Part shown: one piece after another, positions 8,671 through 17,603 of the stretch | Layout: the number at the start of each line of letters is the position of its first letter | How positions within the stretch are numbered: position 1 is the first letter of the stretch | Source: Phycisphaerae bacterium | GTDB taxonomy: Bacteria > Planctomycetota > Phycisphaerae > UBA1845 > Fen-1342 | DNA: 64,000 nucleotides | Assembly: GCA_030612705.1 (NCBI GenBank) | Contig: JAUWNI010000002.1 | Span: forward strand, 1 to 64,000 | Reading direction: 5' to 3' | Notes under the pieces: model-generated | The model's database searches: none | Told to the model about the DNA's origin: nothing | Seen by the model: the letters and a program-made list of their open reading frames with translations, nothing else | Program-made: the position numbers and the translations under genes

Positions 8671-10062
8671 ATGTCGCCGGAGCTTCCCGTGCAAGATGAT
8701 GCCCGCGGCGGCGAAGCTAATGCGAACGCCATTGTGCCTGGCGCGGCGGACTCGCGGGGGAATTCGATCAAGCGAAACATAGTGTACGCGGTCCTGGGCA
8801 ACGGGCTGCTGAACCTTTCCCGTCTGGCGGTGCTGGCGCTGCTGGCAAAGCTCGTCTCGACGGAAATCCAAGGTATTTACACGTATACGATGATCGCGCT
8901 GGCGGGTCCGGTGGTCCTGTTCTGCGGGCTGGAATTGCGGGCGGCGTTTGTCGCGGACGCGGGGAGCGAATTCACCTTCGGCACTTACCGGGCCCTGCGC
9001 ACGGTCGGCATGGGAATCGCGGGAGTAGTGTTGCTGGCAATCGTGTTGTGGCACACTCGCAACGACGCAAGCACCCCGCTGATTTGGATGATGCTGGCGA
9101 TCTGCGCCGGCAGAATAGTCTTCTCACTGGCGGATATCTATTGGGGGGTCTACCAACGCCGCGAACGGCTCGGGTTGATGGCGTGGTCGAATGCCCTGCG
9201 CGGAGTAACGCTGCTCGTTCCGTTTGTGCTGCTGTTTCGGTGGCTGCCCGCTTGGGGAGTCATCGATCTGTCCGAGCGGGATCCCGGGCGGCTGATGCAA
9301 CTCGCCGCGGGGGCTATTTCGCTCTACGTGGTGGCCTGGGGCGCAATCTGCTGGTTCTTCGATCGGCGGCTGGTGATCGGACCCGGCGACATGGACATGC
9401 GCTGGGATTGGCGGGAGGTTTGGAAACTCGCCAAACAAACCTTTCCGCTCGGGCTGGTCTTTCTGCTGATCAACCTGTGTGAAACAGTCACGCAGTGGTC
9501 GATCAAGCGGGCGTCGGGTGGCGACGGGTGGGCCGAACTCGGCTACTTCGGCTCGATGCGCTTCATCACACTGGTCGCTATGTTTCTGGTCATCCAGGTC
9601 AACACCGCGGCCGGAAACCGGCTGGCAAATGCGTATCAGCGGGATTTGAGGACGTTCGTCCGCCTGGCGGTAAAAGTCACGGGTGTCGCGCTCGGGCTGG
9701 GAGTGGCCTTCCTGGGGGCGGCGTGGTTTCATGGCGAGTGGTTTCTCCGCACTCTTTTCACTCCCGAGCACGCCGACCACTATCCCGAGTTTCTGATCCT
9801 GGTGTTCTCCCAGGCAATCGTGCTGCTGGCGGCGGTGTTCGGGACCGTCACGACGTACATGCGGCAATTCTGGATCCAAGTGCCGGTACACATCACCGTA
9901 TTGGCGATAACGGCGATCTCGGCGATGCTGCTGGTGGGGCCGGAGAATCCGGTTCGCGGCGGGGCGCTGACCGAACTGGTTCGCAGCTTGTCGCAGGCGG
10001 TTTTGTACCTGGGTTGTGTACTGATTGGAATCCGGTGGAGAAATCGGATTACTAAGTCGTGA
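8671..10062 (+). CDS. oligosaccharide flippase-like membrane protein (MOP superfamily)
   Basis: This 463-residue protein has about twelve to fourteen hydrophobic helices after a 30-residue soluble N-terminus. The N-terminal block NIVYAVLGNGLLNLSRLAVLALLAK resembles the first helix of Wzx-type exporters. It would flip lipid-linked glycan units across the inner membrane. The start ATG 8671 follows GGAGG (acggaggagcggctg). Polysaccharide genes are not adjacent here; another flippase lies at 61533. The superfamily is clear; the exact substrate is not. Confidence 0.75.
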   Translation: MSPELPVQDDARGGEANANAIVPGAADSRGNSIKRNIVYAVLGNGLLNLSRLAVLALLAKLVSTEIQGIYTYTMIALAGPVVLFCGLELRAAFVADAGSEFTFGTYRALRTVGMGIAGVVLLAIVLWHTRNDASTPLIWMMLAICAGRIVFSLADIYWGVYQRRERLGLMAWSNALRGVTLLVPFVLLFRWLPAWGVIDLSERDPGRLMQLAAGAISLYVVAWGAICWFFDRRLVIGPGDMDMRWDWREVWKLAKQTFPLGLVFLLINLCETVTQWSIKRASGGDGWAELGYFGSMRFITLVAMFLVIQVNTAAGNRLANAYQRDLRTFVRLAVKVTGVALGLGVAFLGAAWFHGEWFLRTLFTPEHADHYPEFLILVFSQAIVLLAAVFGTVTTYMRQFWIQVPVHITVLAITAISAMLLVGPENPVRGGALTELVRSLSQAVLYLGCVLIGIRWRNRITKS

Positions 10063-10102
10063 CGCGGGCTCCGGTAGTTATCGGGCGTTCGCGGCAGTTC
10101 AG

Positions 10103-10129
10103 AAAAAAACCCGGCTCTCCGCCGGGTTT
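10103..10129 (-). terminator. rho-independent terminator of tRNA-Asp
   Basis: Read on the minus strand, this is AACCCGGC, a five-base loop, then GCCGGGTT running into a T-tract. It lies 10 bases past the tRNA 3' end. Confidence 0.8.
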
Positions 10130-10138
10130 CGTGAAAAA

Positions 10139-10212
10139 CGAGGCCGACGGGACTCGAACCCGCAACCTTCGGATCGACAGTCCGATGCTCTAGCCAATTG
10201 AGCTACGGCCCC
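10139..10212 (-). tRNA. tRNA-Asp (anticodon GTC)
   Basis: The reverse complement folds into a full cloverleaf. It has acceptor GGGGCCG/CGGCCTC with one G-U pair, a GCTC/GAGC D-stem, anticodon stem TCGGA/TCCGA around the loop CTGTCGA, a five-base variable loop, and T-arm TTCGAGT. The anticodon GTC reads GAY codons. The discriminator is G, as expected for aspartate. No CCA is encoded. Confidence 0.95.
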
Positions 10213-10408
10213 CCTTGAGCAGTTATTTCAGCATTCTACTGAGCGGGTAGAACAAGTCAAACTGAATTCCGTGGCACATGCGCCCGGCCTGTTCCGAAAC
10301 CAGGTAGCCGATTCCACCGATATCCGTCATGTATATTCATTATTCATTCGACACCATTATGAGGCTTACTGTGTCGAACGGATCCCGTGGAACTACTTAG
10401 GATAGGCC

Positions 10409-11485
10409 ATGCAAGCAAACAAAGTCCGCGTATTGATTGTCGACGACAGTAGCGTGGTGCGGGCGATCCTGAAGACCACGCTTTCGGGGCATCCGTCTAT
10501 CGAGGTCGTCGGTATCGCACGGGATGGCTTGGAGGGCCTGGCGCAGATTCAAGCCCTGCGCCCCGACGTCGTCACGCTTGACGTTGAAATGCCGAAGATG
10601 AACGGTCTACAGTTGCTGGACCGCGTGGGGGGCAAGATTCCGGTTTCGTTCGTGATGTGCTCAACGCTGACACAGGCGGGTGCCCAAACCACGTTCGAGG
10701 CGTTGGAGAAAGGGGCTTTCGACTACGTTGCCAAGCCGCAGGGAGGCTTCGCGGGAAACCCGGCATTCCGCGGCGAATTGCACGAGAAGGTCCTTGCCGC
10801 CGCCCGGGCGAAAGGGCGCGTTCGTCAAATCAAACGCGGCATGACGTCCCAGGCCGGCGTTCGACGCCTGCCGCCCAATAATGCGCGCGGGTGGGTGGTC
10901 GGTATTGGCTCGAGTTGCGGGGGCACGCAGGCGTTGGCGGCGATATTGCCGACCTTTCCGAGCAATTTCGTGCCGATAGTGGTGACGCAGCACATGCCCG
11001 CGCAGTTCACGGGGCCGTTCGCCGAGCGGCTGAACAAGACATGCGCGATGCAGGTTTGCGAGGCCCAGGAAGGGATGCCGTTAACACCGGGGACGATTCT
11101 GGTCGCGCCGGGGAGTCATCACCTGCGGCTGGTTCGGCGGGGGGTGCAGTTGTGTGTCAAGCTGGATGGCGGACCGACAGTATCCGGACATCGCCCATCG
11201 GTTGACGTGATGTTCAAGTCGCTGGCGCAAATGTGCGGATCGCGCTGTGTGGGAGCGATCCTGACGGGGATGGGCCACGACGGGGCAACGGGTATTCGAG
11301 CCCTTCACGGCGCCGGGGCTCCCACGATCGCACAGGACGAGAAAACCAGCCTGGTCTACGGCATGCCCAAGGAAGCCGTCGCGACCGGTTGTGTCGATCA
11401 GAGTGTAGCGCTGAGTCAAATCCCGCACGCGACATCGAGGCTGATGCAACGCGGAGCGCCTACCCAAGTCGCTTCCAGGAGCTAA
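10409..11485 (+). CDS. cheB: CheB: chemotaxis receptor methylesterase/glutamine deamidase
   Basis: This 358-residue protein is a receiver domain (residues 1-125; D58 phosphosite in TLDVEMP; KP at 109-110) joined by a linker to a CheB effector domain (about 160-345). The catalytic triad is visible as S169 in GSSCGGT, H195 in TQHMP and D291 in GMGHDG. CheB removes methyl groups from chemoreceptor glutamates when phosphorylated, providing adaptation. CheX and CheY follow on the same strand, but no CheA, CheR or receptor gene is in the window. The S-C-G-G nucleophile motif replaces the more usual S-T-G-G. The identification is firm. Confidence 0.95.
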   Translation: MQANKVRVLIVDDSSVVRAILKTTLSGHPSIEVVGIARDGLEGLAQIQALRPDVVTLDVEMPKMNGLQLLDRVGGKIPVSFVMCSTLTQAGAQTTFEALEKGAFDYVAKPQGGFAGNPAFRGELHEKVLAAARAKGRVRQIKRGMTSQAGVRRLPPNNARGWVVGIGSSCGGTQALAAILPTFPSNFVPIVVTQHMPAQFTGPFAERLNKTCAMQVCEAQEGMPLTPGTILVAPGSHHLRLVRRGVQLCVKLDGGPTVSGHRPSVDVMFKSLAQMCGSRCVGAILTGMGHDGATGIRALHGAGAPTIAQDEKTSLVYGMPKEAVATGCVDQSVALSQIPHATSRLMQRGAPTQVASRS

Positions 11486-11809
11486 ATGCGGACGCTGGCG
11501 CCGTCGAAGTCGAGTCATGGAATAACCCGTGTAAAGTCGCGGTGTCCGATAGAAAACAGGTTGGTACGGCGGTGCGTACTGCTTTGGAATGGGGGATCGA
11601 TAGAAGTGGGGAGGAGGCAGGCCGGTGCGAGTTCAAAGTTACGTTTGATTTCCGAAACAGGCAGGCCAAATGGGACGATGTATCGTTGTGAGAAACGGCT
11701 TCACCAGCATCACGGCATGACCGGCCTGTCCGGACGGCAAGGCAACCGAGGAGTCCATGATACCACCGGCTTGAGTGCGTTGCCGGGCGGTTCGACGGAG
11801 AATGCGACA

Positions 11810-12274
11810 ATGGACGTACACTTCATCAATCCGTTTGTGGAGGGCGTTGACAGCGTCTTCCAGACGATGTTGCAGGTCGAGCCTAAGCGCTGCCCGGTGC
11901 AGGTAGGCCACAAGGGAAACGGCCACAGTGCCGCGTTGACTTCGCTGGTCGGTATCAGCGGGCAGGTGCAAGGTGTGGTGGTGTTGCGGTTTCCGCCCGA
12001 GACGGCACTTCAACTCGCGAGTCGCATGTTGGGCACAAACCTGGATACGGTCAACGACGAGGTGGTGGACGCCATTGCCGAGATCGTCAACATGGTGGCC
12101 GGTTCGGCCAAAGCCAAGTTCAATTGCGACCCGCCGCTGGATTTGGGCCTGCCGACGGTTGTACTGGGCAGTAACTACAAAGTGAAATATCCTTCCGGGG
12201 CAACCTGGCTCAAGGTGCCCTTCGAAAGCGAAGCCGGGAATTTCACGCTGGAATTGACGTTCGAATCACACTGA
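11810..12274 (+). CDS. CheX-like chemotaxis phosphatase
   Basis: This 154-residue CheC/CheX/FliY-type domain has one active-site signature with E91 and N94 in AEIVNMVAG, the residues that position water to hydrolyse CheY phosphate. A single signature and this length fit CheX. It ends 10 bases before CheY, its expected substrate, which supports the call. The start ATG 11810 is chosen from domain length and a GGAG 9 bases upstream. The ORF track continues in frame to ATG 11486 after AGGAGC, but those extra 108 codons do not look like protein. It could alternatively be classed as CheC-like. Confidence 0.85.
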   Translation: MDVHFINPFVEGVDSVFQTMLQVEPKRCPVQVGHKGNGHSAALTSLVGISGQVQGVVVLRFPPETALQLASRMLGTNLDTVNDEVVDAIAEIVNMVAGSAKAKFNCDPPLDLGLPTVVLGSNYKVKYPSGATWLKVPFESEAGNFTLELTFESH

Positions 12275-12284
12275 GGGACGGAAC

Positions 12285-12650
12285 ATGAAAGCACTGGTTG
12301 TCGACGACTCCATGACGATTCGCCGCATAGTGATTAAGGCCCTCGGGATCGCGGGCATCGCAGACACGACCGAGGCCGGCGACGGCGTGGAAGCGGTGGA
12401 CGCGACCAAAGCCGATAAGTTCGACGTCATCCTGCTCGATTGGAATATGCCGAAGATGTCCGGGATCGATACGCTGCGCGCGATTCGCCAGGCCGGGGAC
12501 AAGACCCCGGTCATCATGGTGACGACCGAAGCCGAGAAGTCGCGTGTAATCGAGGCAATCAAGTCAGGGGCGAACGACTATCTGATCAAGCCCTTCTCGC
12601 CGGATCAATTGGCCGAAAAGGTCAAAGGGGTGGTTGGGGCACCGGCCTAG
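12285..12650 (+). CDS. cheY: CheY-type single-domain response regulator
   Basis: This 121-residue receiver has D7/D8, phospho-acceptor D52 (LLDWNMPKMSG), the threonine of VTT at 80-81, and K102 in IKPF. CheY-P normally binds the flagellar switch. Here the CheX-like phosphatase just upstream would reset it. It starts 10 bases after the upstream gene, so the two are probably co-transcribed. The TAG stop at 12648-12650 coincides exactly with the left end of a dispersed repeat. The output could be flagella or another chemosensory target; no motility genes are in the window. Confidence 0.93.
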   Translation: MKALVVDDSMTIRRIVIKALGIAGIADTTEAGDGVEAVDATKADKFDVILLDWNMPKMSGIDTLRAIRQAGDKTPVIMVTTEAEKSRVIEAIKSGANDYLIKPFSPDQLAEKVKGVVGAPA

Positions 12651-12820
12651 AGCTTTGTCTAGGTTGATTTGATGGGTAGTGTTTCTTTCGAGGCCGTGAT
12701 AATACTTGAAGAAAGCAACATACTCGAAGAGCCGCGGACTTCAGCCCGCCCGGTCCTTCGGAAAGGGTAAATTCTACTCCCCGTGGCGCCGCGCGGACTG
12801 AAGTCCGCGGCTCTTCATCG
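12648..12820. repeat. dispersed MITE-like repeat A, abutting the cheY stop codon
   Basis: It begins tagagctttgtctaggttga, matching 35382 onward (tagtgctttgtctaggttga). It then has a long hairpin of gagccgcggacttcag type enclosing ggtaaattctactcc. It belongs to the same family as 35382-35581 and, inverted, 40396-40556. There is no coding capacity. Confidence 0.75.
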
Positions 12821-12854
12821 GTTCGCACAGTCGATCGTATTTGTGAAACGGAGT

Positions 12855-12935
12855 ACTCGATTCCTCCGCGCGTCCGACGTCAACAGACACGGTCGGAATG
12901 ACATTCATACGCCACCCACTTTCGTGACGCTCACC
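12855..12935 (-). repeat. dispersed repeat family Q (GAATGTCATTCCGACC)
   Basis: On the minus strand it reads ggtgagcgtcac..., atgaatgtcattccgaccgtg, then gcgcggaggaatcgag. Related copies lie at 27647-27742 and 40319-40397. The remaining bases up to 13110 show no gene. Confidence 0.7.
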
Positions 12936-13110
12936 CCCACTCGCGATAAACCCCGAAGCAGTCTGGCTGTACCAATGGCGACCAGTTAAGATAAAGGATT
13001 AAAGGACTGTGAACGAGTGTTCACCGATCTTGGCACGCGCTGCAGATCGCGGCGTAACAGAATGATCTTTCCAGGTTTCCTGCGATGGGCTGACCAGAGA
13101 GAAACGTAGT

Positions 13111-14730
13111 ATGCGTCTGGTCATACTTGAAAAAAACACGCAATTAACAGAGGTTGTGTGCCTCGAGGAAGCCGTCTATATCGGCTCGGACGAGGTGTGC
13201 GAGGTCTACCTGCCCGACCCGCGGATCGCGGCCCAACTGGGGGTGATCTACGCCGATGCGGACGACGTCTGGGTTTTTGAGCAGGTCAGTAAAGCCGGGC
13301 AGGTGCAGTTGAACGGGGCAACCATCACCGACAAGGTTCAAATAAAGGTCGGCGACCAACTCAAGATACAGGACTACATCATCCGGGCGGAATCCGAACA
13401 TAAGCAACCCGTGGCGGCCGCGACGCCCACGCCCGCAAAGCGGACATCGCTGGCTCGGATGGCGCGATTCGTGCAATACCGTCTGCCGCCGGGAACGGTG
13501 GTCAAGAAGCCCACCGACGAGGTGACGGTTGGGCCGGAGCAGATAACGAGGGTCGGCCGGACCAACGTCTCGCTCGGCCAGTGCGCGACGATCGAAGAGT
13601 TGATGGAAATCGGGCTGAAGGTGCTGCTCGAATCGTTCAGCGCGCACCGGGCCTGGATGGGCGTTCGTCGGCTGTGCTACGGGCCGTTGGAATACGTCGA
13701 GGGACTCCTCTCGACCGGTCAGACGGCGGACCTGCCCGAGACGGGCGAGAACCTCAAGCCGCGCGTGCTCGATCGCGAGCAGTTCGCGCTGCTGCCATAC
13801 GGGGACGACTCGGACCACGTTTCGGTCCTGACCGGTCCGTTGAAGGGAACGGAGGGAACCTTGGGGATGGTCTTCATCGACGCGGGCGAGACGGATCGAC
13901 GTTTCGACACGCACGATCTGGACTTTTTCATCCTGCTGTTGAACACGCTCGCAGCGCAGTTGGAGGCGATCTTCGAGCAGATCGCGAAGAATCGGGAGGC
14001 AATGCTCGAGGGCGAAGTGACCGTCGCCCACGCGATCCAGACCCGCCTCACGCCGCGCAAACTGCCGCAGTGGGAACAACTACAGTTCGGTGCCTTTCGT
14101 GAAATGGGACGCGAACGCACCAGCGACATCTACGACGTAGTGCGGCTGACGAATCAGATGGCACTCTTCATGATCGCCCACACCAGTGCCGTCGGACCGA
14201 TCCCGAGCATGCTGATAGCGCAGGCCCAGGCGGCGTTTCGGGTCGCGGCAATGCACCTGGACGCGCCGCACACCTTCCTGCGTTCCCTCAACAACCTGAT
14301 GTACGACGGAAACCAGGATCATCCGCTCGACTGCTTCGTCGGCGTAATCGAGCCGCCCACCGGCAATATGCGCTTCGCCCAAGCGGGTAAGATGGGTGCT
14401 TATGTCATCTCGAACCGCGGTGAAGAACGCGTACTGGGAACCGGCGAGCCCACGCCCTCGCTCGCCACGATGAAAGATCCGGAATACAACCTGTACCCGG
14501 AGAAACTCAGGAAACGTGAAACGCTGGTCTTTTTCACGCCGGGCGTGGTCACGGCCCGCAACAGCAAAGGTGAAGCGTTCGGTGAGGACCGGTTCGTGAA
14601 CATCTTGTGCGACGGGTTCGGTCAGCAGGCTAGCAGCATGCTCCGGGAGATGCTCTCGGACTTGCGGCAGTTCACCGAGGCGGGCACGCAACCCGACGAC
14701 ATCACCGTCATCCTCGCCCATCGTTTGTAA
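13111..14730 (+). CDS. FHA-GAF-SpoIIE-like protein, probable pseudophosphatase
   Basis: This is a 539-residue cytoplasmic protein. Residues about 1-100 form an FHA-like beta sandwich. About 150-300 is GAF-like (LMEIGLKVLLESFSAHRAWM). About 300-539 is a SpoIIE/RsbU-type PP2C domain with an intact final DDITVIL (D529/D530) and a partial SDIYD (D339/D342). The aspartate of GDVSGHG is replaced (AHTSAVG, H357) and the aspartate of the SDG/TDG motif is proline (FTPGVV, P477), so two metal ligands are missing. Family members dephosphorylate anti-sigma antagonists; this one may only bind. It follows cheB-cheX-cheY on the same strand after a 460 bp repeat-filled gap. Confidence 0.8.
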   Translation: MRLVILEKNTQLTEVVCLEEAVYIGSDEVCEVYLPDPRIAAQLGVIYADADDVWVFEQVSKAGQVQLNGATITDKVQIKVGDQLKIQDYIIRAESEHKQPVAAATPTPAKRTSLARMARFVQYRLPPGTVVKKPTDEVTVGPEQITRVGRTNVSLGQCATIEELMEIGLKVLLESFSAHRAWMGVRRLCYGPLEYVEGLLSTGQTADLPETGENLKPRVLDREQFALLPYGDDSDHVSVLTGPLKGTEGTLGMVFIDAGETDRRFDTHDLDFFILLLNTLAAQLEAIFEQIAKNREAMLEGEVTVAHAIQTRLTPRKLPQWEQLQFGAFREMGRERTSDIYDVVRLTNQMALFMIAHTSAVGPIPSMLIAQAQAAFRVAAMHLDAPHTFLRSLNNLMYDGNQDHPLDCFVGVIEPPTGNMRFAQAGKMGAYVISNRGEERVLGTGEPTPSLATMKDPEYNLYPEKLRKRETLVFFTPGVVTARNSKGEAFGEDRFVNILCDGFGQQASSMLREMLSDLRQFTEAGTQPDDITVILAHRL

Positions 14731-14754
14731 CCCCCACCGATAAATAACGGCACC

Positions 14755-14916
14755 GGGTGCGTGACAGTTTGGGTGGGCTTCGGCGCGGGCCCCGTGGCGT
14801 CGGCCCCCCGCGGCCGACGTCGAGTGGCGGAAGATTTCCACATTCGACGTCCGACAGGGGCGTCGGACGCTACGTTTCCCAGCTTACACAGCGCCCGTCC
14901 AGAGTGTCACGCACCC
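14755..14916. repeat. full copy of dispersed palindromic repeat family P
   Basis: It is bounded by gggtgcgtgacagttt and agtgtcacgcacccc as terminal inverted repeats. The interior palindrome includes ggcggaagatttccacattc and gctacgtttcccagc. The ORF-track extension of the permease reads through it and is not real. Confidence 0.65.
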
Positions 14917-15041
14917 CACGGTACCCCTGTTGCCCGCGACGTGTTGGAAACTCCGTGCCGTGGCCCTATCATGCTTCACTTGGACGCGGTCATCGCACTT
15001 GTGCATCACCGGTTCACCCGTTTTCCGAGGCCTACTGCGCC

Positions 15042-16859
15042 GTGGCAACCCTTGTCCGACACGACCGTCCCCGTGACTTGCGCTGGTATCTGGCCGGGCC
15101 GATGTTTTTCGGCGATCTGGGTACCAGCCGGCTGTACGTGCTGGGCCTGGCGCTGTTTTACGCCGGCGTCGCGGCCCCCTACTACGTGGCGGCAATCTGC
15201 ACGCTGGTTCTGCTGGTCGGCTGGGCCTACACCATCGTTTGCCGGGTGAATCCGGACGGGGGCGGCGTGTACTCGTCCGGGCGGATGCTGCACCCGACGC
15301 TGGGTGTGGTCGGGGCGCTGCTGCTGTTCGCCAACTACGTGGTCACCGCCGCTATCTCGACCTACGTGGCGATGATCTACATCGGCGGCCCGTTCGGAAT
15401 GGCGCGCGAGCTGGCACCATGGCTGAGCCTGATCGCAATCGGGGCCTTGGGCGCTTTGAACTATGTCGGCTCGCGACGGGCGGGGATGTTTGCCCTGCTG
15501 GTCTGCATCTCCGCAATCGCCGTCACGGCGATCATGGCCTCGCTGACGATCACGCACGTACCCGAAGGTTGGGGGGCGGTCGCACCGCCGAGCGGGGGCC
15601 CCTGGAAGATGTGGCTGACGTTCGTGGCGGTGGTGTTGGCTCTGTCGGGCGTCGAGTCGATCGCGAACATGACCGGGATCATGGTCGAGCCGGTCAAGCG
15701 GACGTCCAGGCTATCGATCTGGCCGGTCGTCGGCGAGGTCGTGCTGCTGAACCTCATCCTGGTGTTCGTGGTTGTGAGCCTGCCGGAACTGGGCGAGATC
15801 GGCATTATCGCCGACAAAGATCCGGCCCAGATTACCGAACACGAGCACGCCTTGAAGGACCAGGTGCTGTATGTGGTGGCCGAGCGCTACATCGGCCATG
15901 CGTTCGCGACGATCGCCAGCATCGTGTTCGGCCTGTTGCTGCTGTCGGCGACGAATACGGCAATCATCGCCATGATCAGCATCCAATACGCGATGAGCCG
16001 AGACCGCGAACTGCCCGAGTTCTTTTCCCGGATCAACTTTTACGGCGTGCCGTGGTACGGGCTGATCGGGGCCTGTGCCCTGCCGGCAATCGTCTGCATC
16101 CTGGCGCAAGACGTGCAAACGCTGGCGCAGCTATACGCGATCGGCGTGGTCGGGGCGATCGCGATCAACCTCGGATCGTGTGCCTACAACCGCGATCTGA
16201 AGATCCTCAAACCCGAACGAATCGGGCTGTGGGTGCTCGGGATCTTCATGGGGATAATCTGGCTGACGATCGCGGTCACCAACCTGTGGGCGACGGTGTT
16301 CCTGAGTGTGATTCTCTCGGGCGGGATGTGCCTGCGGTATGCGGCCAAGTGGGTCGCCGCCCGCGTGCCGCCCGTGCCCGTCCCGGGAGAGCTCGCGCCG
16401 GAGTTGGCGGCCGAGCCCGTAGCCCCACTGTTGCCGTTCGACCCGGACAAGGGACGAATCCTGGTGGCAACGCGTGGGAATCTCAACCTGCTGCGTTTCG
16501 CCTTCAAGGAAGCTCGGCAGCACACGGCAAACCTGTTCGTCCTGTTCGTCCGCGACATCAACGTGCTGTTCCCGGGACGCGAGCGTCCGCTCAGCCCGGA
16601 AGAAGATGGAGAGGCGGCGTCGCTGTTTCACGCGGCCCGCGAGATGGCGCGGGAGCAAGGCGTCCCGCTACAGGACATCTACTGCGTCAGCCCCGATCCA
16701 AGCGACGTGATCCTCGATTTCGCCGCCACCTATGCCGCCGACATGGTAATTCTGGGAGTATCGCGGCGGGCCGGAGTGCTGCGAGCGTTGCGGGGCGATG
16801 TGATCAGCGGGGTGGCGGACAACCTGCCGGCGGAATCGACGCTTTTAATCCATGCTTGA
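15042..16859 (+). CDS. APC-family amino-acid permease fused to a universal stress protein domain
   Basis: This protein of about 605 residues starts at GTG 15042; the ORF-track start lies inside repeat P. Residues about 10-440 hold 12 hydrophobic helices of the APC superfamily (TSRLYVLGLALFYAGVAAPY, then LSGVESIANMTG in TM6). Residues about 470-605 form a USP-like alpha/beta domain ending DMVILGVSRRAGVLRALRGD. APC-USP fusions are known in several phyla and probably couple transport to an adenine-nucleotide signal. The substrate is unknown. A weak GAGG lies 11 bases before the start. The downstream region is repeat-rich and has no operon partner. Confidence 0.82.
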   Translation: MATLVRHDRPRDLRWYLAGPMFFGDLGTSRLYVLGLALFYAGVAAPYYVAAICTLVLLVGWAYTIVCRVNPDGGGVYSSGRMLHPTLGVVGALLLFANYVVTAAISTYVAMIYIGGPFGMARELAPWLSLIAIGALGALNYVGSRRAGMFALLVCISAIAVTAIMASLTITHVPEGWGAVAPPSGGPWKMWLTFVAVVLALSGVESIANMTGIMVEPVKRTSRLSIWPVVGEVVLLNLILVFVVVSLPELGEIGIIADKDPAQITEHEHALKDQVLYVVAERYIGHAFATIASIVFGLLLLSATNTAIIAMISIQYAMSRDRELPEFFSRINFYGVPWYGLIGACALPAIVCILAQDVQTLAQLYAIGVVGAIAINLGSCAYNRDLKILKPERIGLWVLGIFMGIIWLTIAVTNLWATVFLSVILSGGMCLRYAAKWVAARVPPVPVPGELAPELAAEPVAPLLPFDPDKGRILVATRGNLNLLRFAFKEARQHTANLFVLFVRDINVLFPGRERPLSPEEDGEAASLFHAAREMAREQGVPLQDIYCVSPDPSDVILDFAATYAADMVILGVSRRAGVLRALRGDVISGVADNLPAESTLLIHA

Positions 16860-17603
16860 TGTTGTGCGATGGGTAACGACAACCTCCCCCGGAAATGTGG
16901 TTCATCCGGCCTTTTCGGGGAACTTGAACCGCCAAAGCGCCAAGGCGCCAAGAAAGGCAAGGCGTAAGCATTCAGCGGTCAGCAATCAGCGTTCAGCCGA
17001 AAGTCGAGCGTTTAGAGCGGTTTCAGAAATGGTGTAGCGTCCGACGCCCCTGTCGGACGTAGGATTGTGGAGGAATCCACGGCCGCCAGGGGCGTCGGCC
17101 GCTACGGAGAAAGTGAAAACGCTCTAGTGACCAGATGTCACGAATAACGTGTTCTTGGGAGCAGCGCGGGAACATGGACCAAGGCAAGGCACCTGCCCGC
17201 CTTACAACGCGAATGGCTGACCGCTGAAAGCTGATTGCTGAAAGCTTGTTGCAAACGGCTGAACTGTTACGACCAACTTAAACGCGTGGACAACCTGAAA
17301 CCCTTGGCGTCTTGGCGTCTTGGCGGTTCAAGTTCCCCGGAAATGTCCGGGGGGCGACCCATGCAGTACGCCGCGATCAGCGTATTGAGAACTGCACAGG
17401 TCGCCCCCAGGCGCCGCACTGCTTTTTCACCCCGATAAATCCCGACGACCGCACGCGGACCTGACGCCGTAATGTCAGGCCGACTGTGGCGTAAGTTCGA
17501 TCACCCGCGGTTGGGCGGTGCAGTTTAAGCTGTTCGCCGCACCGCTGGTCCCTTTGCGGGTTTGCGAGTCGCCACGGATCAAGGGGCGATTAAGCACGCG
17601 TCA
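16860..17603. repeat. 744-base intergenic region with nested inverted repeats
   Basis: A block at about 16913-16965 (ggggaacttgaaccgccaaag) recurs inverted at about 17305-17350 (ggcggttcaagttccccgg). Inside it, cattcagcggtcagcaatcagc (16970) recurs inverted near 17212-17250. A palindrome related to repeat P lies at 17033-17107 (tagcgtccgacgcccctg... gccgctacgg). A small hairpin cctgac...gtcagg lies at 17460-17479. No gene is visible. Confidence 0.6.

Noticed and set aside
11486-11809. 108-codon N-terminal extension of CheX from ATG 11486
   Set aside because: It has a good ribosome site, but the residues do not resemble protein and CheX-type domains are normally about 155 residues.
12648-12820. 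Repeat A as a rho-independent terminator of cheY
   Set aside because: The hairpin is far too long and lies some 80 bases past the stop with no U-tract; its copies elsewhere are not placed as terminators.
14757-15041. In-frame N-terminal extension of the APC-USP permease
   Set aside because: It lies inside a dispersed palindromic repeat; the translated residues are arginine/proline-rich and not protein-like.
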